A stretch of 64,000 bases of DNA from the NCBI RefSeq assembly GCF_000024005.1, contig NC_013132.1:5264001-5328000 (forward strand), given 5' to 3'. A model generated the notes under the pieces. That model saw only the letters and a program-made list of their open reading frames with translations. It made no database searches and was not told the DNA's origin. The position numbers were made by a program, and so were the translations under genes. Below, in pieces: positions 1 to 8,841 of the stretch; within the stretch, counting starts at the first letter, position 1, and each line of letters starts with the position of its first letter. The stretch is from Chitinophaga pinensis DSM 2588. Lineage in GTDB: Bacteria > Bacteroidota > Bacteroidia > Chitinophagales > Chitinophagaceae.

Positions 1-2187
1 TTTTATAATAATAATATATCAAAGCTTAACGCTTCTTTAAAATTCCAACCATCCAAAATCGAACCGGCAAACTTTTTAAGTTATGACGAAAATAATGGAT
101 TTGCATATACGAATGAAGAAGATGTCAGCTATGAATTAGATGTAGAGTTTCCGACCCCTTTGATGACCAATACTTTGAAAAAAGTCTCACATATCAACAA
201 CATTGACTTCAATCTACTGGAAAAAGAAGATATTGACAATATTGAAATCGACCTTAAGCACCTACTACTTGCAGAATTCCCAAAAACTGAAATTCGGCCC
301 GATACGAAGATGTCATTTGCTTCGAGCAAGCTATGTAGGTTGGCACTAGAAATTAAACCGGATTTCTCAATTATTGATCCATCGTATGAAAATAACAAAG
401 ATGCTGTTGAGAATTTATATAAAAAATTGAAAGAAGGCCAAAAGAGAATTCCGAAAGATAAAAAAGAAGAACAAGAATTCAAGAATAAACTAAAAGACAA
501 GGCAGGGAGGCATTTTATAGCTAACACACTAGCGCTAGAAATTAGCAAAGTCCGAAAAAAACAAGAAGGGATTTTCAACTTGCTCTTAAAAGCATTAAAA
601 GAAAATCCCGATAAAGTAAAGTTATGGAAGAAATGCATTGAGTTTTGTTTTCAAACAGGCTACCCTGGTATTAATGAGATACTGAATACAATCGGAAAAT
701 GTAGTATCCATGAGCGCAGCTTTACTTACCTAATTTCGTACTGCTTTACAAATATACAAGTCAACCTTGAAAAATCATTTTTCTTACTAAATGATGATCA
801 ATCACTATTCTGGAAAACTCATTGTTCTTATGAGTTTATTCGTAATTCAATTGACATTAACACGAAATCATTCTCATCATTATCCGGAAAATATCCTTTC
901 TCTAAACAAGCGCGCGAAAATCTAAATACATCAAAGAAATTCGTTCTGGAACAGCTTCCTGAGATATTCAAGCTATCAACCCAAACGGAGTTTTTAAATA
1001 TTAAAAATGTTATTAGATCCAGAAAGGCACTTAAAAATAAAATATACAGCACAAATCAAATCTGGTATTACTTATCTAATTACAACTGGAGATTAAAAGA
1101 TGCCTTCTTTTCGCAAACCGTAAATAAAGTTGATTTAAGCGATCCTTTGAGCTGGAGTATTTTGTCACTTTTTCCACATCTAATCCCTTACAAAAAAATC
1201 ACAGAAATCATTGATAATATACCAGCAAAAGGAAATAAGTTACTGCATCCATATTCAGAAATGTCAAATCTCATAAGTAGTAACGGATTTACATACGATA
1301 TGCTTAAATCTCTCAAAGAAAAAAGCAACACAAGATCTTATCTTAAATGTGTTAAACATTATCCTTCAATTCATAAAATTCTAACACGAGCCGATACAAA
1401 ATATATAAGCATGGAGCAGTGGCTTGATAAGTTGCTCTTTGAAAGTCGCGATTTAAATTGGATAGACCCCAGATTGACTGAATGGTCGCTAATCGAGATA
1501 ATAAAACAAATTTCATCTAGCTTATTAAAAGTTAATCGACAAGTCAATAAAAATATTTTTTCTGCCGTTAGTAAATCTAACTATAAGTATGTCCACCCTT
1601 CAAATTATCTAATTCCAGTGGAATGGGGTACTCAGCATCATTTAAACTGGGCTGAATGGGAAAAAATTGTTAGTAAGCATAAAATCAAACTTGCTGATAA
1701 AAGACACTTTATTTATGATCATCGCTTTTACCCTATTCAATCACGTTGGAAGAGTACCATATTACCGTTTATGGGAAGTCCTGAAATACCAATTGTGATT
1801 GGATTATCAATACTCTTAATTAAATTGTTATCAAAAACTTTCACCTGGCCCCCTGCTGCTAACAAGATAACTTTTATCGATCAACTATATAGTAGCGCAT
1901 ATATTGCTCTTGAGAATGAGCCTATATCATCAGACTTGCGAATTCTTCTGAATGCAATCTTTTCAAAAACAGATTTTAACGACATTTTCTATCAAAATGA
2001 GTATATAAAAGTTAGTGATGAAATAAAAATATCAGGAATCAATGACTATCTTTCGCTTTTAAGAAAAATTCAGGACAAGTTGAAAAAAAGCCATTGGAAT
2101 GTTATAGATCGTGAGCCAAGGCAGCTTGTATACATTAATCTTGACGATTTAAATAAATCAAGTAACTTCTTTTTTGATACCTTATGA
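1..2187 (+). CDS. Probable defence-associated reverse transcriptase, C-terminal part (5' end outside window)
   Basis: The reading frame is open from base 1, so the gene starts upstream; the first in-window ATG (160) is internal. The visible part carries no catalytic RT motif: the YxDD core would lie upstream. It is called an RT from (i) the post-palm style segment around bases 25-160, (ii) the region near 295-335 (RPDTKMSFASSKLCRL) and (iii) the segment near 590-680 (ENPDKVKLWKKCIEFC), which resemble the thumb and C-terminal helical parts of UG/Abi-type defence RTs, and from its neighbour. The stop overlaps the start of the nitrilase gene (ATGA), implying translational coupling. Nitrilase domains are known partners of some DRT (UG) reverse transcriptases, usually fused. 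The long C-terminal half (about 450 residues) has no domain I recognise. An unrelated helical protein remains possible until the upstream sequence is read. Confidence 0.6.
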   Translation, partial: FYNNNISKLNASLKFQPSKIEPANFLSYDENNGFAYTNEEDVSYELDVEFPTPLMTNTLKKVSHINNIDFNLLEKEDIDNIEIDLKHLLLAEFPKTEIRPDTKMSFASSKLCRLALEIKPDFSIIDPSYENNKDAVENLYKKLKEGQKRIPKDKKEEQEFKNKLKDKAGRHFIANTLALEISKVRKKQEGIFNLLLKALKENPDKVKLWKKCIEFCFQTGYPGINEILNTIGKCSIHERSFTYLISYCFTNIQVNLEKSFFLLNDDQSLFWKTHCSYEFIRNSIDINTKSFSSLSGKYPFSKQARENLNTSKKFVLEQLPEIFKLSTQTEFLNIKNVIRSRKALKNKIYSTNQIWYYLSNYNWRLKDAFFSQTVNKVDLSDPLSWSILSLFPHLIPYKKITEIIDNIPAKGNKLLHPYSEMSNLISSNGFTYDMLKSLKEKSNTRSYLKCVKHYPSIHKILTRADTKYISMEQWLDKLLFESRDLNWIDPRLTEWSLIEIIKQISSSLLKVNRQVNKNIFSAVSKSNYKYVHPSNYLIPVEWGTQHHLNWAEWEKIVSKHKIKLADKRHFIYDHRFYPIQSRWKSTILPFMGSPEIPIVIGLSILLIKLLSKTFTWPPAANKITFIDQLYSSAYIALENEPISSDLRILLNAIFSKTDFNDIFYQNEYIKVSDEIKISGINDYLSLLRKIQDKLKKSHWNVIDREPRQLVYINLDDLNKSSNFFFDTL

Positions 2188-3086
2188 AAGAGTTTTTAAC
2201 CTTAGGGATGATACAACCTGTTATTAATCCCGATATTTCGTGGAATAGGACACCTCCGTTTTCTTTAAATATCAATCCAATTATAGCTGAACGAGTTTGG
2301 GAAGAAATTAAAACTGGATTGATTGAAATGCTTAGAGTCGATGGAAAGCCACACATAATATTGATTCCCGAACTACATCTCCCAGTAGCTAGAATTAATA
2401 CTATAAAATCCCTAAGTAAAAGGCATAACGTTATTATAATTTCTGGTATAGACTTTCAACAGAATCCAATAGATAAAACTCGGATTCGCAATCGGGGAAT
2501 AATATGTTTCCCCGATCAAGTTGATACAGGTAGTCCTTCGATTAAACTAACCTCAATGCAATTCGGAAAAACCTATTTTACATATATGGAAAGAAGTATG
2601 TTTAAGAAAGAGATTGCCAACATAGGTAAGTGTTCTTCCGATCCTGAACAAAACATGTATATATTTCAATCTCAAGATCTTGGAAATTTCGGCATCATGA
2701 TCTGTTCTGATATATTTGATATAGAACGTATGGCTTTTTACCAAGGGCAAATTCATCATTTATTTATTATTTCGTTAAACAAAGACCTAAACACCTATTT
2801 CGCAATGGCAGAGTCATTGACCAGACTTTTATATTGTAATGTGACAATATGTAATACAGGGTATTATGGAGGCACTGTATCCATTTCTCCATACAGTGAT
2901 CCTAATGAACGGACTATTTACAAATATATTGGGCAAAGAATGTTTAATAGTCATGTTATAAATATACCTCTGAAGTCACTAAATACCGCACAAGAATTTG
3001 ATTTTATAAGAGATGACAAGGAGAATATTAAATTCAAAGCTTCGCCTCCTTCATATCCCAAAATAAAATCAAACAATAACGCTTGA
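2184..3086 (+). CDS. Nitrilase/carbon-nitrogen hydrolase-fold protein, DRT partner
   Basis: A 300-residue protein with nitrilase superfamily layout. The Glu of the triad is in IPELHLP (E63), the probable Lys is near K129 (QFGKTY), and the Cys is C174 in GIMICSDIFD, followed by the typical late motif CNTGYYGGTVSISPY. Nitrilases hydrolyse or condense C-N bonds through this Glu-Lys-Cys triad; in RT-nitrilase defence systems the domain is thought to act as effector, with substrate unknown to me. Its start overlaps the stop of the upstream gene by 4 bp (ATGA). No signal peptide or membrane segment is seen, so it should be cytoplasmic. A separate rather than fused nitrilase is the notable point. 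The fold is fairly certain; the role in defence is inferred from the neighbour. Confidence 0.75.
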   Translation: MKEFLTLGMIQPVINPDISWNRTPPFSLNINPIIAERVWEEIKTGLIEMLRVDGKPHIILIPELHLPVARINTIKSLSKRHNVIIISGIDFQQNPIDKTRIRNRGIICFPDQVDTGSPSIKLTSMQFGKTYFTYMERSMFKKEIANIGKCSSDPEQNMYIFQSQDLGNFGIMICSDIFDIERMAFYQGQIHHLFIISLNKDLNTYFAMAESLTRLLYCNVTICNTGYYGGTVSISPYSDPNERTIYKYIGQRMFNSHVINIPLKSLNTAQEFDFIRDDKENIKFKASPPSYPKIKSNNNA

Positions 3087-3418
3087 GTGTTCTTTATAGT
3101 ATAGATAATTAAGCGGCTTTAACAAATCCCAATATTGATAATTGACATTGCGAACCTGCTTAATTTAATCACGGCAAGCAATAAAGGATTTTTACTTACT
3201 AAAAAATTTTAAATAGTCTTAAATGACAGCATACATGAAAAAGTCGTTTATACATTCTAACATTGAATTAGTGATTGAAGTAGAGCCGCTTGATTATGCT
3301 TATGTTCTTATAGTCGCAAACACTTTATAAAACTCCAATATGGACAGACTGCATTATGCCAAGGTTAAATAGCCCAATGTAGACTGCATATTCTAACGAT
3401 GTACCCAATTTAACTAAA
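3087..3418. other. Intergenic, 332 bp, no convincing gene
   Basis: AT-rich spacer between the RT/nitrilase pair and the DUF262 gene. The only ORF is a 31-codon one at 3235-3330 without a clear ribosome binding site or recognisable product. It presumably holds the terminator of the first operon and the promoter of the next, but I see no clear hairpin. Confidence 0.4.
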
Positions 3419-5302
3419 ATGAAAGCAACAGCAGCTAGCCTTTTAGCAGTTGTTAAAGGCCCCAAACAATTCGTAATCCCTGTTTATCAACGAACTTATA
3501 GTTGGCAACGCAGCCAATGTCAGCAACTATTTCGTGACATAATAAAAATTGGAGGAAATACGGCGTCCAATGGTCATTTTATTGGCTCTGTCGTGTACTT
3601 CCAAGAAAGTATTTACAATACCACAGATGTGCCGCGTTTGTTAATTATTGACGGTCAACAGCGTGTCACCACTGTAAGCCTTGTGATTTTGGCGCTTTCC
3701 GAGTTTATGAAAGCGAACGAAGTAGAGTTAGAAACAAACGTCGCAAAACTTCGAAACTATTACCTGCTCAATCCAGAGGAGGAAGGAGAACTAGGGTATA
3801 AACTACTGTTGACGAGAAAGGACAAAGAGACATACTGTAATCTTCTGGACGGCCGTCGACCACCCGAAGATCATTCGTTGCGGCTGACAGAAAATTATGA
3901 GTATTTTAAGGGTCAAATTACGAGTGAAAATGCATCTCAAATATATAACGGTTTGATGAAACTGTTTGTTGTAGATGTAACTCTTGAAAAGGAGAAAGAC
4001 AATCCCCAGCTCATCTTTGAAAGTATGAATTCCACCGGATTAGATCTGTCACAGGCGGATCTAATCCGAAATTACATTCTAATGGGACAGGACATCGATA
4101 TGCAACAAGCATTGTATGAGAATTACTGGTATCCGATGGAGAAAAGCTTCGGTAATGAATATACTACGCATTTCGACCGCTTTGTAAGGGACTATTTATC
4201 AGCAAAAACCAACGTAATATCTAATACTGGAGCAGTTTATGCGGACTTTAAAACCTACACCAGTGGATGGCTTATAAAAGATCTCCTTGCTGAGCTTACC
4301 AAATATGCAGCATACTATGCAAATATGGTGCTGCAAAAGGAGAAAGACGCAAGTTTACTAGCCGCCTTCAAGGTGATCACTATCCTCAAAGTTGACACCG
4401 CTTATCCATTCTTATTAGCAGTTTACAATGATTATAGTAGGAATACTATTGATAAGATTGCATTTCTGAAAATTTTAGATCTGATCATAAGCTACATCTT
4501 TAGACGAGCAGTTTGTGGAGTGCCAACGAACAGCCTCAATAAAACATTTCTTACTTTGTATAAATCCATTGACAAGTCGGACTATGTAGATAGTCTTGCT
4601 GCAACTATGTGTTTATTCGAAGGCTCTAAGCGTTTTCCCAAAGAAAACGAATTTAATAGAGAAATCAAGATCAAGGATTTATATAATTTCAGGCAGAAGA
4701 TGTACTTCCTAGATAAAATGGAAAACTACCGCAGGAAGGAAGTTGTGCCTGTCAATTCATATACAGTTGAACATATTTTACCGCAAAATGAAGAACTTAA
4801 CTCTGATTGGCAGGAGATGCTGGGCGAAAATTGGAGAGAGATACAGAAATCCTGGCTTCATACACTAGGGAATCTAACGCTTACGGGGTATAACTCAGAA
4901 CTAAGCGATCGGTCTTTTTTATATAAAAAGAAGATTGAAGGTGGGTTCAATCAATCCCCACTAAACCTTAATAACTACCTGCGCAAGGTAGATGTTTGGA
5001 ATGAAAAACAGATTCAGGAACGTGCGGAAGAATTAGCGAACATAGCGTCTGCGGTTTGGCGCTATCCGAAACTTCCGGAAGCAAAGCTGACAGCTGTTGC
5101 CGAAGTACAGCGCGCGCAAGATAGTCAATATTCCGTTAACAACTTTGACGCATTAACTGGCGATATGCTCCGCCTTTTTGAAGTGTTAAGAATACGAATA
5201 TTAGCGCTAGATGAATCAGTGACAGAGGATGTAAAAAAGCTCTATATCGCATATAAAACCTCCACTAACTTTGTTGACATTGTGGAACTGCTACATTTGT
5301 GA
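3419..5302 (+). pseudogene. GmrSD-type restriction protein (DUF262 + DUF1524 + DUF5655), 5' part, truncated by IS3 insertion
   Basis: The N-terminal DUF262 domain (residues about 10-220) shows IPVYQRTYSW and IIDGQQR (77-82), the ParB/Srx-like nucleotide-binding motif of GmrS. The DUF1524 HNH-type domain (about 440-510) shows VEHILPQN and LGNLTLTGYN, the nuclease motif of GmrD. A DUF5655 tail starts near residue 575 (FEVLRIRILALDESV). GmrSD enzymes are NTP-dependent type IV restriction enzymes acting on modified phage DNA. The DUF5655 domain is cut after TNFVDI: the last seven codons and the TGA come from the IS. The rest of the gene resumes in the same frame at 6548. Excision of IS plus one TSD copy restores an uninterrupted frame. 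The truncated product keeps both catalytic domains, so residual activity is possible. Confidence 0.9.
5280..5282. repeat. Target site duplication, left copy (TTG)
   Basis: TTG immediately left of the IS3-family left end, repeated at 6546-6548. Removing the element and one copy gives ...GTT GAC ATT GAT CCG CAG..., a continuous DUF5655 frame, which confirms the boundaries. Confidence 0.8.
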
Positions 5303-5318
5303 GGACACAGAGTTAAGC
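5283..5318 (+). repeat. IS3 element left inverted repeat
   Basis: Begins TGGAACTGCTACA and ends GTTAAGC. It aligns gap-free to the reverse complement of 6510-6545, with identical TGGA, TGC, ACA, GACAC and GTTAAGC blocks. Confidence 0.8.
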
Positions 5319-5340
5319 TCGTTTTCTTAACTTTGAAGTA

Positions 5341-5658
5341 ATGAGTAAACAACAAAGACGTAGCTACGATAAGGCCTTCAAGCAGATGGCAGTAGAACTT
5401 TATCTGAAGGGCAAAGCGGCTTCAGATGTTGCTAAAGACCTTGGTATAGGAGTCGATATGGTTCGTCGTTGGACCAGAGAGCATAATGAGAGTGGCGCAC
5501 GCAGTTTTCCTGGCAATGGGAAGCAGGATCTGACACCGGAGCAAAAGGAGATCCAGGCTTTGAAGAAAGCACTCAAGGAGGCGGAAATGGAAAATCAAAT
5601 CCTAAAAAAGGCGGTAACCATCTTCTCCAAGGAAGGCAACAAATATTCAGGTTCATAA
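5341..5658 (+). CDS. IS3-family transposase OrfA (helix-turn-helix)
   Basis: 105 residues: an N-terminal HTH_Tnp_1 helix-turn-helix (SYDKAFKQMAVELYLKG, then DVAKDLGIGVDMVRRW) and a C-terminal leucine-zipper-like coiled coil (KEIQALKKALKEAEMENQIL). OrfA binds the IS ends and, after frameshifting, supplies the N-terminal part of the OrfAB transposase. It begins 58 bp inside the left end. The frameshift heptamer at 5604-5610 lies within its last 18 codons. OrfA alone usually acts as a repressor in this family. Confidence 0.95.
   Translation: MSKQQRRSYDKAFKQMAVELYLKGKAASDVAKDLGIGVDMVRRWTREHNESGARSFPGNGKQDLTPEQKEIQALKKALKEAEMENQILKKAVTIFSKEGNKYSGS
5604..5610 (+). promoter_or_regulatory. Programmed -1 frameshift heptamer (A6G) in IS3 transposase
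   Basis: AAAAAAG lies in the orfA/orfB overlap. Frame -1 is open from here through the orfB start and gives a continuous OrfAB protein. This is the standard IS3-family arrangement. Confidence 0.8.
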
Positions 5659-5690
5659 AGAATCATAGTGGCAAATTTGATGTCGGGAAG

Positions 5691-6515
5691 ATGTGTAAAG
5701 TGTTTAAAGTAAGCCGCAGTGGCTATTATGCCTGGTTAATTAGAAAACCTTCAAAACAGGCGATTGAGAATCACGCTCTAAGCGATAGAATTGAAGCAAT
5801 ATACCGTTCTGGCAAAGGCCGGTATGGAAGTCCTAAAGTAACCAGGGTACTCAAATCAGATGGAATACATGTATCACAACGGAGAGTAGCCCGGATCATG
5901 AGGTCAAAAGGGCTCCGTAGTGTAATTGTAGGTAAGTTTAAAGTCTGTACTACGGATTCTAATCATGACAAAGAGGTATCTTCTAACATATTAAACAGAG
6001 AATTCACTGCAACGTCACCATCAGAAAAATGGGTCTCAGACATTACATATATCCGTACAAAATCCGGGTGGCTCTATCTCACTGTCATTATGGATCTGTT
6101 TGACAGGAAGATACTGGGATGGGCGATGAGTAAAGGGATGACAGCAGCAGAAACAGTAGTAGCAGCGTGGAAAATGGCTATCAGGAACAGGTCTGTAAAA
6201 GAGCATATGATCATCCATTCAGACAGAGGCGTACAATATGCCAGTCATGAATTTCGGATATTGCTCAAATCAGGTCAAATAAGGCAAAGCATGAGCCGTA
6301 AAGGAAATTGCTGGGATAATAGTGTATGTGAAAACTTTTTCAAAATTCTCAAGTCAGAAACAGGGATTAACATCATTTACGATTCCTTTGAGGTTGCCAG
6401 AAGAGAAATATTTGAGTTCATAGAAATCTGGTATAATCGAAGGAGAATACACTCCCGACTGGGATATATGACACCTGAACAATTTGGAAATTCTTTAATC
6501 AAACAAGCGGCTTAA
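5691..6515 (+). CDS. IS3-family transposase OrfB (DDE integrase domain)
   Basis: 274 residues from the internal ATG, with the frame open upstream to the A6G slip at 5604, so the functional product is probably an OrfAB fusion of about 390 residues. An HTH_21 segment (RYGSPKVTRVLK) precedes the rve domain. The catalytic Asp-Asp-Glu residues are in WVSDITYI, IHSDRGVQY and NCWDNSVCENFF, the D,D(35)E spacing of IS3/retroviral integrases. It ends 30 bp before the right end of the element. It looks intact. Confidence 0.95.
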   Translation: MCKVFKVSRSGYYAWLIRKPSKQAIENHALSDRIEAIYRSGKGRYGSPKVTRVLKSDGIHVSQRRVARIMRSKGLRSVIVGKFKVCTTDSNHDKEVSSNILNREFTATSPSEKWVSDITYIRTKSGWLYLTVIMDLFDRKILGWAMSKGMTAAETVVAAWKMAIRNRSVKEHMIIHSDRGVQYASHEFRILLKSGQIRQSMSRKGNCWDNSVCENFFKILKSETGINIIYDSFEVARREIFEFIEIWYNRRRIHSRLGYMTPEQFGNSLIKQAA

Positions 6516-6545
6516 CCTGGTGTCTATTTTTTTGTTGCAAATCCA
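6510..6545 (-). repeat. IS3 element right inverted repeat
   Basis: Its reverse complement starts TGGATTTGCAACA and ends GTTAAGC, matching the left repeat at 5283-5318 without gaps. Confidence 0.8.
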
Positions 6546-6745
6546 TTGATCCGCAGAAATCCCGCCTTCGTTTGTCGCTAAATATGCCGTTCTCCGAGAT
6601 TATTGATCCTGAAAATTTGTGTAAGGATATCACCGGACTTGGAAGATGGGGAAATGGCGATGTAGAATTTGGTATTCACTCTATTTCCGACATAGACAAA
6701 GCGATGACATTCATCCAACAAGCATTAGACTACCAAGAACGATAA
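6546..6745 (+). pseudogene. 3' fragment of the GmrSD-type gene (end of DUF5655)
   Basis: From 6548 the frame reads D-P-Q-K-S-R-L-R-L-S-L-N-M-P-F and later GLGRWGNGDVEFG, ending at TAA 6743-6745. These are the conserved last motifs of DUF5655, which normally follow the TNFVDI sequence found just before the IS. TTG at 6546-6548 is the right target duplication. The fragment has no start of its own and is not expected to be translated. Rejoined, the protein would be about 690 residues, normal for the family. Confidence 0.9.
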
Positions 6746-6930
6746 CTTTTTATTATGCAATAGTCAATATTTGATGAGCCAGTCAGACATGTTCCATTTA
6801 GCATCCGCTATGTTACCAAATGTTCTTTGCATTGCACTAAAAAATTTAAAACCCATAAACAAACAGGAAATACTATAATGAACTAGACCTAGAAGTCTAT
6901 TACCCTTATCTAATGATGGCAACGCTATCG

Positions 6931-6959
6931 GGTTCGATTATACTTCGCTACTGGGCACA
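6931..6959 (+). repeat. 29-bp dispersed intergenic motif, copy 1
   Basis: Starts GGTTCGATTATA and ends CTACTGGGCACA. One of six similar 29-bp units in the window, all on the + strand. It is followed immediately by a hairpin. Confidence 0.6.
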
Positions 6960-7002
6960 TAAAACACTAAACCCGCAATACTAGTGTGTTTAGTGTTTTA
7001 TG
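6958..7002. terminator. Hairpin, likely terminator
   Basis: CATAAAACACTAAAC (6958-6972) pairs perfectly with GTTTAGTGTTTTATG (6988-7002) around a 15-nt loop. It is flanked by T-rich sequence on both strands and lies downstream of the GmrSD fragment. Confidence 0.55.
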
Positions 7003-7400
7003 CTGTTTGATACCATCCATAGATATTCTCGTTATACATAGAGTTTAGCAAGCCTAAAAAGAAAGAAGTTTACATCCATTTGACTAAACATATAGCATCT
7101 AGAACATGAATGATAGTTGACTAGACCTTGTCAGACAGCATTGAGTACCTGTCAAGCAATTTCGAGGTGTTTCGCCTTTAAAATCCCAACATCACGGGCT
7201 ATATTCAACGCAATCGTAAATCCACCGCTTGTGTGAACACCTTTATCGATTTTAGATTTCTTTCAAAAAGGTGTTGCTGGATTTAAAAAAGCAATACATA
7301 ACCGACAAAGTCATAAATTGCAGTAACGCCAAGCCTCGGCTTTATACAGCCGGTGGATAGAGTGACGAAAAATAAAAAACCTTATAAAACATTCGCATCA

Positions 7401-8327
7401 ATGAACAATCCTCCCACCAAACATCACTACGTTCCGGAAGGATATTTAAAAGTCTTTACCAATTTTCAAAACTCGCTTTGGCAATTTAAAAAGGATTACA
7501 GGAAAATATCGCTCAAAACGCCTGCTCAAGTCTGCTACGAGGTTGATGCAAACCGTTTTAAGGATAAACGTAATCTGTTGAACCATGACAATACCGATGA
7601 CTACTACGTAGAAAAAGAGTCTTTTAAATACCAGGAGATTGGCTATGGAAAAATTATTGGAACTATTATCAAATATCAACGGGGCGCACAAGTAATAGAC
7701 AAGCATCGATATCGCCTTTTTTTGGAAACACTCGCCACTATAAAGAGAAGAAACCCTTCAACCCGCGAAGGACTTATTGAAGCATTTAAAAACGGTTATA
7801 AAAGTGAGGAAGGCATAAAAAGGTTTAGGGAATATCTGTCAGAACAAACTGGTCTTAAAGAGCCTGTGTCGCATCTGGAAACGAAAATAAGAACACATTT
7901 TGCGAACCGCTCCCGGGACGCTAATTATCAATATGATATGTACCTCAGTGCATTCATAAACAAGGGCCAGTTTACAGTAATTGCTGAATTAACTAATGAT
8001 TTTTACCGGTTAAAACAATACATACTGCATCCTCCAGTGGGCTGGCAGTTCATCACGTCTGATAATCCCGGGTTTACAATATATGATGGTAAGGTGGTCA
8101 GCTTAGGCGGATTTGAGGGAGATTACGAGTTTCATTTTCCAATATCACCTGAGGCATGTTTATACCTGAATTCGAAGCATGTAGAAGACAACCGGCTGAT
8201 AGAGAAAACGATCTACCATGAGTGGATTGACCAATCTGTAGTACACACGCTTAATCTGTCAACCCATGCCATAAGCATGAAGGCTATTTTCGCACGTGAC
8301 AGAAGTATCTTGGAAATCTACAAATAG
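7401..8327 (+). CDS. DUF4238 domain-containing protein
   Basis: 308 residues from ATG 7401. An upstream GTG at 7353 is in frame, but conservation starts right after 7401 with the family hallmark (PPTKHHYVPEGYLKVF). The DUF4238 hallmark HHYVPxxYLKxF and later GWQFITSDNPGF are visible. DUF4238 proteins are widespread, of unknown biochemical function, and often found in defence or mobile regions. There is no signal peptide or membrane helix. It stands alone, about 500-600 bp from either neighbour, between the restriction gene and the Gabija-like pair. Family assignment is firm; a defence role is inference from context only. Confidence 0.8.
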   Translation: MNNPPTKHHYVPEGYLKVFTNFQNSLWQFKKDYRKISLKTPAQVCYEVDANRFKDKRNLLNHDNTDDYYVEKESFKYQEIGYGKIIGTIIKYQRGAQVIDKHRYRLFLETLATIKRRNPSTREGLIEAFKNGYKSEEGIKRFREYLSEQTGLKEPVSHLETKIRTHFANRSRDANYQYDMYLSAFINKGQFTVIAELTNDFYRLKQYILHPPVGWQFITSDNPGFTIYDGKVVSLGGFEGDYEFHFPISPEACLYLNSKHVEDNRLIEKTIYHEWIDQSVVHTLNLSTHAISMKAIFARDRSILEIYK

Positions 8328-8841
8328 TCAAAATAGCATTTCTGACAATTTGCAGTTATAAAATTCCAATTATTTGAACGTGTTGCCTAGATTCCTTATT
8401 TAGGCCCTCCTGATACATCCCGACACGACTAAGAAATAAAAATAGTGCTTAATACTATACACAGAGGATATTTCCGGATCCATAATACACCGTTCTACAA
8501 TAGCCTTCAGACCTTGCAGAACTAAGATCAAATTGGTCGAGCTATATATTCAAACGCCTGGTAAAAAAAATCAACTTAATTACACCCGAAAGGGTACCTA
8601 TACCTCGAAAAATCCGTTAAACGCTGTCTTATAAAGATAGCCTCCTCGCATGAAAAAAAATACCACCTAGTTTGTATTTTTTGGTATTTACAGTTCGTTT
8701 GCACATCTATTACATAAGTAATGATACCCATTTATTTTAAGTGGGAGCTAACGTTTTTAGATATTCCATATATTGCCACATATTGCCTTGAATGCAAATT
8801 CCACATTGAACGATTGTCAACACCTTTAACATCCCAAACTT
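8328..8841. other. Intergenic, 514 bp, nothing recognised
   Basis: AT-rich, many stops in all frames, and no convincing hairpin. It presumably contains the promoter for the Gabija-like pair. Confidence 0.4.

Larger units (their letters stand above)
5283..6545 (+). mobile_element. Complete IS3-family insertion sequence, 1263 bp
   Basis: The ends are 5'-TGGA...TCCA-3' with imperfect inverted repeats of about 36 bp that align without gaps and share the inner blocks GACAC and GTTAAGC. It is flanked by a 3-bp TTG duplication. It holds orfA and orfB in the -1 relation with an A6G slippery heptamer at 5604-5610. Both orfs are intact and the DDE residues are present, so the element looks mobile-competent. 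It sits inside the DUF5655 domain of the GmrSD-type gene and must postdate it. I cannot name the IS. Confidence 0.93.
6746..7352. other. Intergenic region of about 600 bp with repeat and hairpin
   Basis: Contains one copy of the 29-bp dispersed motif (6931-6959) directly followed by a 15-bp perfect inverted repeat (6958-7002). A short stop-terminated minus-strand open stretch near 7160-7290 might be a gene remnant, but I cannot identify it. Otherwise nothing is recognised. Confidence 0.5.

Noticed and set aside
1..2187. Gene beginning at the ATG at 160
   Set aside because: The frame is open to base 1 with protein-like sequence upstream, so the true start lies outside the window.
5283..6545. 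Assumption that the IS ends at TGTGAGGACAC near 5299
   Set aside because: Starting at 5283 gives longer gap-free inverted repeats, TG/CA ends, a target duplication and perfect restoration of the interrupted frame.
6931..6959. tRNA 3' end because of GGTTCGA
   Set aside because: No T-stem or acceptor pairing can be built in any copy, and no CCA or matching 5' half is present.
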